Assembly (NCBI GenBank): GCA_949316495.1
Contig: OX439001.1
Location: forward strand, 26,127,386-26,191,385
Direction of reading: 5' to 3'
DNA: 64,000 bases
From: Amphiduros pacificus
Lineage: Eukaryota > Annelida > Polychaeta > Phyllodocida > Hesionidae
Shown here piece after piece: positions 1 through 15,000 of the stretch. Below the pieces are notes generated by a model. That model saw only the letters and a program-made list of their open reading frames with translations, did no database searches and was not told where the DNA came from. A program made the position numbers and the translations under genes. Position 1 is the stretch's first letter. Every line of letters starts with the position of its first letter.

Positions 1-3000
1 CAGGCTAAATGGTTCAATAGTGATTCCAGAGATTCGGTTAACATGGTTCAGTCGTGATTCCAAAGAGTCAGGTGAAATGGTTCAGTAGTGATTGCGAGGA
101 GTCAGGCTAAATACATCAGTTGTTATTCCAAAGAGTCAGACTAAATGGTTCAGTAGTGATTCCAAAGAGTCAGACTAAATTGGTTAAGTAGCGATTCCAA
201 AGAGTCAGGCTAAATGATTGTCGTGATTCCAAAAAGTTAGGTGAAATGGTTCAGTCGTGATTCTAAAGAGTCGGGTTACATGGTTCAGTCGTGATTCCAG
301 AGTCAGGTGAAATGGTTCAGTCGTGATTCCAAAGATTCAGGTGAAATGGTTCAATAGTGATTCCAAAGAGTCAGGCTAAATGGTTGTCGTGATTCCAAAG
401 ATTTGTTTGTTTGTTTGTTTGTTTGGGGCTTTACATCACTTTCAACATTATTTCAGTTATTTCGTGATGAGACCTACTTGTAGCAGATATAGTGCTGCCT
501 CACTGAATTGTCATGTCGCAGGTCCTTGACATGACAACCCACCCGGTCACAGATTTACAAGGACAACGGGTTAACCCTTTTGGCACGGGCCTCAGCTCAT
601 GTGGGAAATTGTATCACGAGTTCTATCTCGGCATGGCCGGGATTCGAACCCACGACCTTTAGATCACCACAGAGGAACTGGTGCTAATAAGCTGGCACTC
701 TAACCAACTGCGCCACGGCCCAAGGCCCGTGATTCCAAAGAGTCAGGTGAAGGGGTTCAATAGTGATTGCAAGGAGTCATTCTAAATATATCGGTCGTGA
801 TTTCAAAGAGTCATTCTAAATAGATCAGACTTGATTACAAAGAGTCAGACTAAATGGTTCAGAAAGTGATTCAAAAGAGTCAGGCTAAATTGGTTCAGTA
901 GTGATTCCGAAGAGTCAGGCAAAATAATTGACGTGATTCCAAAGAGTCAGGTGAAATGGTTCAATAGTGATTCCAAAGAGTCAGGTGAAATAGTTCAATA
1001 GTGATTCCACAGAGTCAGGTGAAATGTTTCAATAGTGATTCCAAAGAGTCGGGTAATATTGTTCGTGATTTCAAAGAGTCATGTGAAATGGTTCAGTCGT
1101 GATTCCAAATAGTCAGGTGAAATGGTTCAATAGTGATTGCAAGGATTCAGGTGAAATGGTTCAGTCGTGATTCCAAATAGTCAGGTTAAATGGTTCAGTC
1201 GTGATTCCAAATAGTCAGGTGAAATGGTTCAATAGTGATTGCAAGGAGTCAGGCTAAATACATTAGTCGTGATTCCAGAGAGTCGGGTGAAATGGTTCAA
1301 TAGTGATTCCAAAGAGTCAGGTGAAATGGTTCAGTCGTGATTCCAATGAGTCAGGCTAAATAGATCAGTCTTGATTCCAAAGAGTCAGGAAAAATGGATC
1401 AGTAGTGATTGCAAGGAGTCAGGCTAAATTGGCTCAGTAGTGATTCCAAAGAGTCAGGCAAAATAATAGTCGTGATTCCAAAGAGTCAGGTGAAATGGTT
1501 CAATAGTGATTCCAAAGACTCAGGCTAAATGGTTGTCGTGATTCCAAAGAGTCAGGTGAAGGGGTTCAATAGTGATTGCAAGGAGTCATTCTAAATAGAT
1601 CGGTCGTGATTTCAAAGAGTCATTCTGAATAGATCAGACTTGATTACAAAGAGTCAGACTAAATGGTTCAGAAAGTGGTTCAAAAGAGTCAGGCTAAATT
1701 GGCTCAGTAGTGATTCTGAAGAGTCAGGCAAAATGATTGACGTGATTCCAAAGAGTCAGGTGAAATGGTTCAATAGTGATTCCAAAGAGTCAGGTGAAAT
1801 GGTTCAATAGTGATTCCACAGAGTCAGGTGAAATGGTTCAATAGTGATTCCAAAGAGTCAGGTGAAATGGTTCAATAGTGATTGTAAGGACTCAGGCTAA
1901 ATACATCAGTCGTGAATTCAAAGAGTCAGACTAAATGGTTCAATAGTGATTCCAAAGAGTCAGGTGAAATGGTTCAATAGTGATTCCAAAGAGTCAGGTG
2001 AAATGGGTCAGTCATGATTCCAAAGATTCAGGTGAAATGGTTCAGTCGTGATTCCAAATAGGTAGGTGAAATGGTTCAGTCGTGATTCCAAATAGGTAGG
2101 TGAAATGGTTCAGTCGTGATTCCAAATAGTCAGGTGAAATGGTTCAATAGTGATTGCAAGGAGTCAGGCTAAATACATCAGTCGTGATTCCAAAGAGTCA
2201 GGTGAAATGGTTCAATAGTGATTCCAAAGAGTCAGGTGAAATGGTTCAGTCGTGATTCCAATGAGTCAGGCTAAATAGATCAGTCGTGATTCCAAAGAGT
2301 CAGGAAAAATTGATCAGTAGTGATTGCAAGGAGTCAGGCTAAATACATCAGTCGTGATTCCAAAGATTCAGGCTATATAGATTAGTCGTGATTCCAAAGA
2401 CTCAGACTAAATGGTTCAGTAGTGATTCCAAAGAGTCAGACTAAATTGGCTCAGTAGCGATTCCAAAGAGTCAGGCTAAATGATTGTAGTGATTCCAAAG
2501 AGTCAGGTGAAATGGTTCAGTCGTGATTCCAAAAAGTCAGGTGAAATGGTTCAGTCGTGATTCCAAAGAGTCAGGTGAAATGGTTCAGTCGTGATTCCAA
2601 AAATTCAGGTGAAATGGTTCAGTCGTGATTCCAAAGAGTCAGGTGAAGAGGTTCAATAGTGATTGCAAGGAGTCACTCTAAATAGATCAGTTGTGATTCC
2701 AAAGAGTCAGGAAAAATGGTTCAGTTGTGATTGCAAGGAGTCAGGCTAAATTGGTTCAGTAGCAATTCCAAAGAGTCAGGCTAAATGATTGTAGTGATTC
2801 CAAAGAGTCATGTGAAATGGTTCAGTCGTGATTCCAAAGTGTCAGGCTAAATGGTTCAATAGTGATTCCAGAGAGTCGGGTAACATGGTTCAGTCGTGAT
2901 TCCAAAGAGTCAGGGGAAATGGTTCAGTAGTGATTGCAAGGAGTCAGGCTAAATACATCAGTCGTGATTCCAAAGAGTCAGGGTATATAGATTAGTCGTG

Positions 3001-6000
3001 ATTCCAAAGAGTCAGACTGAATGGTTCAGTAGTGATTCAATAGAGTCAGGTCAAATGGTTCAACAATGAATGCAAGGAGTCAGGCTAAATACATCAGTCG
3101 TGATTCCAAAAAGTCAGGTGAAATGGTTTAGTCGTGATTCCAAAGAGTCAGGTGAAGAGGTTCAATAGTGATTGCAAGGAGTCACTCTAAATAGATCAGT
3201 CGTGATTCCAAAGAGTCAGGAAAAATGGTTCAGTTGTGATTGCAAGGAGTCAGGCTAAATTGGTTCAGTAGCTATTCCAAAGAGTCAGGCTAAATGATTG
3301 TAGTGATTCCAAAGATTCATGTGAAATGGTTCAGTCGTGATTCCAAAGTGTCAGGCTAAATGGTTCAATAGTGATTCCAGAGAGTCGGGTAACATGGTTC
3401 AGTCATGATTCCAAAGAGTCAGGTGAAATGGTTCAGTAGTGATTGCAAGGAGTCAGGCTAAATACATCAGTCGTGATTCCAAAGAGTCAGGCTATATATA
3501 TTAGTTGTGATTCCAAAGAGTCAGACTAAATGGTTCAGTAGTGATTCAAAAGAGCCAGGTCAAATGGTTCAATAATGATTGCAAGGAGTCAGGCTAAATA
3601 CATCAGTCGTGATTCCAAAGAGTCAGGTGAAATGGTTCAGTCGTGATTCCAAACAGTCAGGTGAAATGGTTCAGTTGTGATTCCAATGAGTCAGGCTAAA
3701 TAGATCAGTCGTGATTCCAAAGAGTCAGGAAAAATGGATCAGTAGTGATAGCAAGGAGTCAGGCTAAATACATCAGTCGTGATTCCAAAGAGTCAGGCTA
3801 TATAGATTAGTCGTGATTCCAAAGAGTCAGACTAAATTGTTCAGTAGCGATTCCAAAGAGTCAGGCTAAATGATTGTAGTGATTCCAAAGAGTCATGTGA
3901 AATGGTTCAGTCGTGATTCCAAAGTGTCAGGCTAAAAGGTTCAATAGTGATTCCAGAGAGTCGGGAAACATGGTTCAGTCGTGATTCCAAAGAGTCAGGT
4001 GAAATGGTTCAGTAGTGATTGCAAGGAGTCAGGCTAAATACATCAGTCGTGATTCCAAAGAGTCAGGCTATATAGATTAGTCGTGATTCCAAAGAGTCAG
4101 ACTAAATGGTTCAGTAGTGATTCAAAAGAGTCAGGTCAAATGGTTCAATAATGATTGCAAGGAGTCAGGCTAAATACATCAGTCGTGATTCCAAAGAGTC
4201 AGGTGAAATGGTTCAATAGTGATTCCAAAGAGTCAGGTGAAATGGTTCAGTTGTGATTCCAATGAGTCAGGCTAAATAGATCAGTCGTGATTCCAAAGAG
4301 TCAGGAAAAATGGATCAGTAGTGATAGCAAGGAGTTAGGCTAAATACATCAGTCGTGATTCCAAAGAGTCAGGCTATATAGATTAGTCGTGATTCCAAAG
4401 AGTCAGACTAAATTGTTCAGTAGTGATTCCAAAGAGTCAGACTAAATTGGCTCAGTAGCGATTCCAAAGAGTCAGGTGAAGAGGTTCAATAGTGATTGCA
4501 AGGAGTCACTCTAAATAGATCAGTCGTGATTCCAAAGAGTCAGGAAAAATGGTTCAGTTGTGATTGTAAGGAGTCAGGCTAAATTGGTTCAGTAGCGATT
4601 CCAAAGAGTCAGGCTAAATGATTGTAGTGATTCCAAAGAGTAAGGTGAAATCGTTCAGTAGTGATTCCAAAGTGTCAGGCTAAATGGTTCAATAGTGATT
4701 CCAGAGATTCGGGTAACATGGTTCAATCGTGATTCCAAAGCGTCAGGTGAAATGGTTCAGTAGTGATTGCAAGGAGTCAGGCTAAATACATCAGTTGTTA
4801 TTCCAAAGAGTCAGACTAAATGGTTCAGTAGTGATTCCAAAGAGTCAGACTAAATTGGTTAAGTAGCGATTCCAAAGAGCCAGGCTAAATGATTGTCGTG
4901 ATTCCAAAAAGTTAGGTGAAATGGTTCAATAGTGATTCTAAAGAGTCGGGTTACATGGTTCAGTCGTGATTCCAGAGTCAGGTGAAATGGTTCAGTCGTG
5001 ATTCCAAAGATTCAGGTGAAATGGTTCAATAGTGATTCCAAAGAGTCAAGCTAAATGGTTGTCGTGATTCCAAAGAGTCAGGTGAAGGGGTTCAATAGTG
5101 ATTGCAAGGAGTCATTCTAAATAGATCGGTCGTGATTTCAAAGAGTCATTCCAAATAGATCAGACTTGATTACAAAGAGTCAGACTAAATGGTTCAGAAA
5201 GTGATTCAAAAGAGTCAGGCTAAATTGGTTCAGTAGTGATTCCGAAGAGTCAGGCAAAATAATTGACGTGATTCCAAAGAGTCAGGTGAAATGGTTCAAT
5301 AGTGATTCCAAAGAGTCAGGTGAAATGGTTCAATAGTGATTCCACAGAGTCAGGTGAAATGGTTCAATAGTGATTCCAAAGAGTCAGGCTAAATGGTTGT
5401 CGTGATTCCAAAGAGTCAGGTGAAGGGGTTCAATAGTGATTGCAAGGAGTCATTCTAAATAGATCGGTCGTGATTTCAAAGAGTCATTCTAAATAGATCA
5501 GACTTGATTACAAAGAGTCAGACTAAATGGTTCAGAAAGTGATTCAAAAGAGTCAGGCTAAATTGGTTCAGTAGTGATTCCGAAGAGTCAGGCAAAATAA
5601 TTGACGTGATTCCAAAGAGTCAGGTGAAATGGTTCAATAGTGATTCCAAAGAGTCAGGTGAAATGGTTCAATAGTGATTCCAAAGAGTCAGGTGAAATAG
5701 TTCAATAGCGATTCCAAAGAGTCAGGCTAAATGATTGTAGTGATTCCAAAGAGTCATGTGAAATGGTTCAGTCGTGATTCCAAATAGTCAGGTGAAATGG
5801 TTCAATAGTGATTGCAAGGTCTCAGGTGAAATGGTTCATTCGTGATACCAAATAGTCAGGTTAAATGGTTCAGTCGTGATTCCAAATAGTCAGGTGAAAT
5901 GGTTCAATAGTGATTGCAAGGAGTCAGGCTAAATACATTAGTCGTGATTCCAGAGAGTCGGGTGAAATGGTTCAATAGTGATTCCAAAGAGTCAGGTGAA

Positions 6001-9000
6001 ATAGTTCAGTCGTGATTCCAATGAGTCAGGCTAAATAGATCAGTCTTGATTCCAAAGAGTCAGGAAAAATGGATCAGTAGTGATTGCAAGGAGTCAGGCT
6101 AAATTGGCTCAGTAGTGATTCCAAAGAGTCAGGCAAAATAATTGTCGTGATTCCAAAGAGTTAGGTGAAGGGGTTCAATAGTGATTGCAAGGAGTCATTC
6201 TAAATAGATCGGTCGTGATTTCAAAGAGTCATTCTGAATAGATCAGACTTGATTACAAAGAGTCAGACTAAATGGTTCAGAAAGTGGTTCAAAAGAGTCA
6301 GGCTAAATTGGCTCAGTAGTGATTCTGAAGAGTCAGGCAAAATGATTGACGTGATTCCAAAGAGTCAGGTGAAATGGTTCAATAGTGATTCCAAAGAGTC
6401 AGGTGAAATGGTTCAATAGTGATTCCACAGAGTCAGGTGAAATGGTTCAATAGTGATTCCAAAGAGTCAGGTGAAATGGTTCAATCGTGATTCCAAAGAT
6501 TAAGGTCAAATGGTTCAATAGTGATTCCACAGAGTCAGGTGAAATGTTTCAATAGTGATTCCAAAGAGTCGGGTAACATTGTTCAGTCGTGATTTCGAAA
6601 AAGTCAGGTGAATTGGTTCAGTCGTGATTCCAAAGAGCCAGGTGAAATAGTTCAATAGCGATTCCAAAGAGTCAGGCTAAATGATTGTAGTAATTCCAAA
6701 GAGTCATGTGAAATGGTTCAGTCGTGATTCCAAAGAGTCAGGTTATATAGATTAGTCGTGATTCCAAAGAGTCAGACTAAATAGTTCAGTAGTGATTCCA
6801 AAGAGTCAGACTAAATTGGCTCAGTAGCGATTCCAAAGAGTCAGGCTAAATGATTGTAGTGATTCCAAAGAGTCAGGTGAAATGGTTCAGTCGTGATTAA
6901 AAAAAGTCAGGTGAAATGGTTCAATAGTGATTCCAAAGAGTCGGGTAACATTGTTCAGTCGTGATTCCAAAGAGTCAGGTGAAATGGTTCAATATTGATT
7001 GCAAGTAGTCAGGCTAAATAGATCAGTCGTGATTTAAAAGAGTCAAGTTAAATAGATCAGTCTTGATTTCAAAGAGTCAGACTAAATGGTTTAGTAGTGA
7101 TTCCAAAGAGTCAGGCTAAATTGGCGTAGGATCGATTCCAAAGTGTCAGGATAAATGGTTCAGTCGTGATTCTTTAGAGTCATGTGAAATGGTTCAGTCT
7201 GGATTCCAAAGAGTCAGGAAAAATGGTTCAATAGTGATTCCAAAGAGTCGGGTAACATTGTTCAGTCGTGATTCCAAAGAGTCAGGTGAATTGGTTCAGT
7301 CGTAATTCCAAAGAGTCAGGAAAAATGGTTCAATAGTGATTCCAAAGAGTCAGGCTAAATGGTTGTCGTGATTCCAAAGAGTCAGGTGAAGTGGTTCAAT
7401 AGTGATTGCAAGGAGCTAGGCTAAATAGATCAGTCGTGATTTAAAAGTCAGGCTAAATAGATCAGTCTTGATTCCAAAAGAGTCAGACTAAATGGATTAG
7501 TAGTGATACCCAAGAGTCAGGCTAAATTGACTTAGTATCGATTCAAAAGAGTCAGGATAAATGGTTCAGTCGTGATTTCAAAGAGTCAGGTGAAATAGTT
7601 CAATAGTGATTCCAAAGAGTCAGGATAAATGGTTCAGTCGTGATTCTTCAGAGTCAGGTGAAATGGTTCAGTCGTGATTCCAAAGAGTCAGGAAAAATGG
7701 TTCAATAGTGATTCCAAAGAGTCAGGCTAAATTGGCTCAGTAGCGATTCCAAAGAGTCATGCTAAATGGTTGTCGTGATTCCAAAGAGTCAGGTGAAATG
7801 GTTCAATAGTGATTCCAAAGAGTCAGGTGAAATGGTTCAATAGTGATTCCAAAGAGTCAGGTGAAATGGTTCAATAGTGATTCCACAGAGTCAGGTGAAA
7901 TGGTTCAATAGTGATTCCAAAGAGTCGGGTAACATTGTTCAGTCGTGATTTCAAAGAGTCAGGTGAAATAGTTCAATAGTGATGCCAAAGAGTCTGGTGA
8001 AATGGTTCAATAGTGATTCCAAAGAGTCAGGCTAAATGGTTGTCGTGATTCCAAAGAGTCAGGGGAAATGGTTCAATAGTGATTGCAAGGAGCTAGGCTA
8101 AATAGATCAGTCGTGATTTAAGAGTCAGGCTAAATAGATCAGTCTTGATTCCAAAGAGTCAGACTAAATGTATTAGTAGTGATTCCAAAGAGTCAGGCTA
8201 AATTGGCTTAGTATCGATTCCAAAGAGTCAGGATAAATGGTTCAGTCGTGATTTCAAAGAGGCAGGTGAAATAGTTCAATAGTGATTCCAAAGAGTCAGG
8301 ATAAATGGTTCAGTCATGATTCTTCAGAGTCAGGTGAAATGGTTCAGTCGTGATTCCAAAGAGTCAGGAAAAATGGTTCAATAGTGATTCCAAAGAGTCA
8401 GGCTAAATTGGCTCAGTAGCGATTCCAAAGAGTCAGGCTAAATGGTTGTCGTGATTCCAAAGAGTCCGGTGAAGTGGTTCAATAGTGATTGCAAGGAGCT
8501 AGGCTAAATAGATCAGTCGTGATTTAAGAGTCAGGCTAAATAGATCAGTCTTGATTCCAAAGAGTCAGACTAAATGGATTAGTAGTGATTCCAAAGAGTA
8601 AGGCTAAATTGGCTTAGTATCGATTCCAAAGAGCTAGGATAAATGGTTCAGTCGTGATTTCAAAGAGTCAGGTGAAATAGTTCAATAGTGATTCCAAAGA
8701 GTCAGGAGAAATGGTTCAATAGTGATTCGGTAGAGTCAGGCTAAATGGTTGTCGTGATTCCAAAGAGTCAGGTGAAGTGGTTCAATAGTGATTGCAAGGA
8801 GCTAGGCTAAATAGATCAGTCGTGATTTAAGAGTCAGGCTAAATAGATCAGTCTAGATTCCAAAGAGTCAGACTAAATGGATTAGTAGTGATTCCTAAGA
8901 GTAAGGCTAAATTGGCTTAGTATCGATTCCAAAGAGTCAGGATAAATGGTTCAGTCGTGATTTCAAAGAGTCAGGTGAAATAGTTCAATAGTGATTCCAA

Positions 9001-12000
9001 AGAGTCAGGATAAATGGTTCAGTCGTGATTCTTCAGAGTCAGGTGAAATGGTTCAGTCGTGATTCCAAAGAGTCAGGAAAAATGGTTCAATAGTGATTCC
9101 AAAGAGTCAGGCTAAATTGGCTCAGTAGCGATTCCAAAGAGTCATGCTAAATGGTTGTCGTGATTCCAAAGAGTCCGGTGAAATGGTTCAATAGTGATTC
9201 CAAAGAGTCAGGTGAAATGGTTCAATAGTGATTCCAAATAGTCAGGTGAAATGGTTCAATAGTGATTGCAAGGAGTCAGGCTAAATACATCAGTCGTGAT
9301 TCCAAAGAGTCAGACTAAATGGTTCAATAGTGATTCCAAAGAGTGAGGTGAAATGGTTCAGTCGTGATTCCAAATTGTCAGGTGAAATGGTTCAATAGTG
9401 ATTGCAAAGAGTCAGGCTAAATACATCAGTCGTGATTCCAAAGAGTCAGACTAAATGGTTCAATAGTGATTCCAAAGAGTCAGGTGAAATGGTTCAGTCG
9501 TGATTCCAATGAGTCAGGCTAAATAGATCAGTCGTGATTCCAAAGAGTCAGACTAAATGGTTCAATAGTGATTCCAAAGAGTCAGATGAAATGGGTCAGT
9601 CATGATTCCAAAGATTCATGTGAAATTGTTCAGTCATGATTCCAAACAGTCAGGTGAAATGGTTCAATAGTGATTGCAAGGAGTCAGGCTAAATACACCA
9701 GTCGTGATTCCAAAGAGCCAGGTGAAATGGTTCAATAGTGATTCCAAAGAGTCAGGTGAAATGGTTCAATAGTGATTCCACAGAGTCAGGTGAATTAGTT
9801 CAATAGTGATTCCAAAGAGTCAGGTGAAATGGTTCAATAGTGATTCCAAAGATTCAGGTGAAATGGTTCAATAGTGATTCCTCAGAGTCAGGTGAAATGG
9901 TTCAATAGTGATTCCAAAGAGTCAAGTTAAAATTGTTCAGTCGTGATTTCAAAGAGTCAGGTGAATTGGTTCATTCGTGATTCCAAAGAATCAGGTTAAA
10001 TAGATCAGTCTTGATTTCAAAGAGTCAGACTAAATGGTTTAGTAGTGATTCCAAAGAGTCAGGCTAAATTGGCTTAGTATCGATTCCAAAGTGTCAGGAT
10101 AAATGGTTCAGTTGTAATTCTTTAGAGTCAGGTGAAATGGTTCAGTCGGGATTCCAAAGAGTCAGGAAAAATGGTTCAATAGTGATTCCAAAGAGTCGGG
10201 TAACATTGTTCAGTCGTGATTCCAAAGAGTCAGGTGATATTGTTCAATAGGAATTGCAAGGAGTCTTGCTAAATAGATCAGTCGTGATTTCAAAGAGTCA
10301 GGCTAAATAGATCAGTTGTGATTCGAAAGAGTCAGACTAAATGGTTTAGTAGTGATTCCAAAGAGTCAGGCTAAATTGGCTCAGTAGCAATTCCTAAGTG
10401 TCAGGCTAGATGGTTCAGTCGTGATTCCAAAGAGTCAGGTGAAATGGATAAATAGTGATTCCAAAGACTCAGGTGAAATGGTTCGGTCGTGATTCCAAAG
10501 AGTCAGGTGAAATGGTTCAGTGGTGATTCCAAAGAGTCGGGTTAAATGGTTCAGTCGTGATTCCAAAGAGTCAGGTGATATGGTTCAATAGGAATTGCAA
10601 GGAGTCTGGCTAAATAGATCAGTCGTGATTTCAAAGAGTCAGGCTAAATAGATCAGTCTTGATTTCAAAGAGTCAGACTAAATAGTTTAGTAGTGATTCC
10701 AAAGAGTCAGGCTAAATTGGCTTAGTATCGATTCCAAAGTGTCAGGATAAATCAGTTGTGATTCCAAAGAGTCAGACTAAATGGTTCAGTAGTGATTCCA
10801 AAGAGTCAGGCTAAATTGGCTCAGTAGCAATTCCTAAGTGTCAGGCTAGATGGTTCAGTCGTGATTCCAAAGAGTCAGGTGAAATGGTTCATTGGTGATT
10901 CCAAAGAGTCAGGTGAAATGGTTCAGTGGTGATTCCAAAGAGTCGGGTTAAATGGTTCAAAAGTGATTGTAAGGACTCAGGCTAAATACATCAGTCGTGA
11001 TTCCAAAGAGTCAGACTAAATGGTTCAATAGTGATTCCAAAGAGTCAGGTGAACTGGTTCAATAGTGATTCCACAGAGTCAGGTGAAATGGTTCAATAGT
11101 GATTCCAAAGAGTCGGGTAACATTGTTCAGTCGTGATAACAAAGAGTCAGGTGAAATAGTTCAATAGTGATTCCAAAGAGTCAGGTGAAATGGTTCAATA
11201 GTGATTCCAAAGAGTCAGGTGAAATGGTTCAATCGTGATTCCAATGAGTCAGGCTAAACAGATCAGTCGTGATTCCAAAGAGTCAGGAAAAATGGATCAG
11301 TAGTGATTGCAATGAGTCAGGTGAAATGGTTCAATAGTGATTCCAAAGAGTCGGGTAACATTGTTCAGTCGTGATTTCAAAGAGTCAGGTGAATTGGTTC
11401 AGTCGTGATTCCAAAGAGTCAGGTGAAATAGTTCAATAATGATTCCAAAGAGTCGGGTAACATTGTTTATTCGTGATTCCAAAGAGACAGGTGAATTGGT
11501 TCAGTCGTGATTCCAAAGAGTCAGGTGAAATGGTTCAATAGTGATTGCAAGGAGTCAGGCTAAATACATCAGTCGTGATTTAAAAGAGTCAGGTGAATTG
11601 GTTCAGTCGTGATTCCAAAGAGTCAGGTGAAATAGTTCAATAGTGATTCCAAAGAGTCGGGTAACATTGTTCAAAGAGTCAGGTGAATTGGTTCAATAGT
11701 GATTCCAAAGAGTCAGGTGAAATAGTTCAATAGTGATTCCAAAGAGTCAGGTAACATTGTTCATTCATGATTCCAAAGAGACAGGTGAATTGGTTCAGTC
11801 ATGATTCCAAAGAGTCAGGTGAAATGGTTCAATAGTGATTGCAAGAAGTCAGGCTAAATAGATCAGCCGTGATTTCAAAGAGTCAGGTTAAATAGATCAG
11901 TCTTGATTTCAAAGAGTCAGACTAAATGGTTTAGTAGTGATTCCAAAGAGTCAGGCTTAATTGGCTTAGTATCGATTCCAAAGTGTCAGGATAAATGGTT

Positions 12001-15000
12001 CAGTCGTGATTCTTTAGAGTCAGTTGAAATGGTTCAGTCGGGATTCCAAAGAGTCAGGAAAAATGGTTCAATAGTGATTCCAAAGAGTCGGGTAACATTG
12101 TTCAGTCGTGATTCCAAAAAGTCAGGTGAAATGGTTCAATAGTGATTGCAAGGAGTCAGGCTAAATAGATCAGTTGTGATTTAAAATAGTCAGGTTAAAT
12201 AGATCAGTCTTGATTTCAAAGAGTCAGACTAAATGGTTTAGTAGTGATTCCAAAGAGTCAGGCTAAATTGGCTTAGTATCGATTCCAAAGTGTCAGGATA
12301 AATGGTTCAGTCGTGATTCTTTAGAGTCAGGTGAAATGGTTCAGTCGGGATTCCAAAGAATCTGGAAAAATGGTTCAATAGTGAATCCAAAGAGTCGGGT
12401 AACATTGTTCAGTCGTGATTCCAAAGAGACAGGTGAAATGGTTCAGTCGTGATTGCAAAGATTCAGGTGAAATGGTTCAATAGTGATTCCAAAGAGTCAG
12501 GCTAAATGGTTGTCGTGATTCCAAAGAGTCAGGTGAAGTGGTTCAATAGTGATTGCAAGGAGTCATTCTAAATAGATCGGTCGTGATTTCAAAGATTCAT
12601 TCTAAATAGATATGACTTGATTACAAAGAGTCAGACTAAATGGTTCAGTAGTGATTCCAAAGATTCAGGCTGAATTGGCTCAGTAGCAATTCCTAAGTGT
12701 CAGGCTAAATGGTTCAGTCGTGATTCCAAAGAGTCAGGTGAAATGGATAAATAGTGATTTCAAAGACTCAGTTGAAATGGTTCAGTCGTGATTCCAAAGA
12801 GTGAGGTGAAATGGTTCAGAGGTGATTCCAAAGAGTTGGGTGAAATGGTTCAGTCGTGATTCCAAATAGTCAGGTGAAATGGTTCAATAGTGATTGTAAG
12901 GACTCGTGCTAAATACATCAGTCGTGATTCCAAAGATTCAGACTAAATGGTTCAATAGTGATTCCAAAGAGTCAGGTGAAATGGTTCAGTCGTGATTCCA
13001 AATAGTCAGGTGAAATGGTTCAATAGTGATTCTTTAGAGTCAGGTGAAATGGTTCAGTGGTGATTCCAAAGAGTCGGGTGAAATGGTTCAGTCGTGATTC
13101 TTTAGAGTCAGGTGAAATGGTTCAGTCGGGATTCCAAAGAGTCAGAAAAATGGTTCAGTGGTGATTCCAAATAGTCAGGTGAAATGGTTCAGTCGTGATT
13201 CCAAACAGTCAGGTGAAATGGTTCAATAGTGATTGCAAGGAGTCAGGCTAAATACATCAGGTGTGATTCCAAAGAGTCAGGTGAAATGGTTCAATAGTGA
13301 TTCCAAAGAGTCAGGTGAAATGGTTCAGTCGTGATTCCAATGAGTCAGACTAAATAGATCAGTCGTGATTCCAAAGAGTCATGAAAAATGGATCAGTAGT
13401 GATTGCAAGGAGTCAGGTTAAATTGGCTCAGTAGTGATTCCAAATAGTCAGACTAAATGGTTCAATAGTGATTCCAAAGAGTCAGGTGAAATGGTTCAAT
13501 AGTGATTCCAAAGAGTCAGGTGAAATGGTTCAGTCGTGATTGCAAGGAGTCAGGCTAAATACATCAGTCGTGATTCCAAAGAGTCAGATTAAATGGTTCA
13601 ATAGTGATTCCAAAGAGTCAGGTGAAATGGTTCAATAGTGATTCCAAAGAGTCAAGTGAAATGGGTCAGTCATGATTCCAAAGATTCAGGTGAAATGGTT
13701 CAGTCGTGATTCCAAATAGTCAGGTGAAATGGTTCAGTTGTGATTCCAAATAGTCAGGTGAAATGGTTCAGTCGTGATTCCAATGAGTCAGGCTAAATAC
13801 ATCAGTCGTGATTCCAAAAAGTCAGGTGAAATGGTTCAATAGTGATTCCAAAGAGTCAGGTGAAATGGTTCAGTCGTGATTCCAATGAGTCAGACTAAAT
13901 AGATCAGTCGTGATTCCAAAGAGTCATGAAAAATGGATCAGTAGTGATTGCAAGGAGTCAGGCTAAATTGGCTCAGTAGTGATTCCAAAGAGTCAGACTA
14001 AATGGTTCAATAGTGATTCCAAAGAGTCAGGTGAAATGGTTCAGTCGTGATTCCAAATAGTCAGGTGAAATGGTTCAATACTGATTTCAAAGACTCAGTT
14101 GAAATGGTTCAGTCATGATTCCAAAGAGTGAGGTGAAATGGTTCAGTGGTGATACCAAAGAGTCGGGTGAAATGGTTCAGTCGTGATTCCAAATAGTCAG
14201 GTGAAATGGTTCAATAGTGATTGTAAGGACTCAGGCTAAATACATCAGTCGTGATTCCAAAGATTCAGACTAAATGGTTCAATAGTGATTCCAAAGAGTC
14301 AGGTGAAATGGTTCAGTCGTGATTCCAAATAGTCAGGTGAAATGGTTCAATAGTGATTGCAAGGAGTCAGGCTAAATACATCAGTCGTGATTCCAAAGAG
14401 TCAGACTAAATGGTTCAATAGTGATTCAAAAGAGTCAGGTGAAATGGTTCAATAGTGATTCCAAAGAGTCAGCTGAAATGGGTCAGTCATGATTCCAAAG
14501 ATTCAGGTGAAATGGTTCAGTCATGATTCCAAAGAGTGAGGTGAAATGGTTCAGTGGTGATTCCAAAGAGTCGGGTGAAATTGTTCAGTGGTGATTCTTT
14601 ATAGTCAGGTGAAATGGTTCAGTCGGGATTCCAAAGAGTCAGAAAAATGGTTCAGTTGTGATTCCAAATAGTCAGGTGAAATGGTTCAGTCGTGATTCCA
14701 AATAGTCATGTGAAATGGTTCAATAGTGATTGCAAGGAGTCAGGCTAAATACATCAGTTGTGATTCCAAAGAGTCAGGTGAAATGGTTCAATAGTGATTC
14801 CAAAGAGTCAGGGAAATGGTTCAATAGTGATTGCAAGGAGTCAGGCTAAATACATCAGTTGTGATTCCAAAGAGTCAGGTGAAATGGTTCAATAGTGATT
14901 CCAAAGAGTCAGGGAAATGGTTCAGTCGTGATTCCAATGAGTCAGACTAAATAGATCAGTCGTGATTCCAAAGAGTCATGAAAAATGGATCAGTAGTGAT

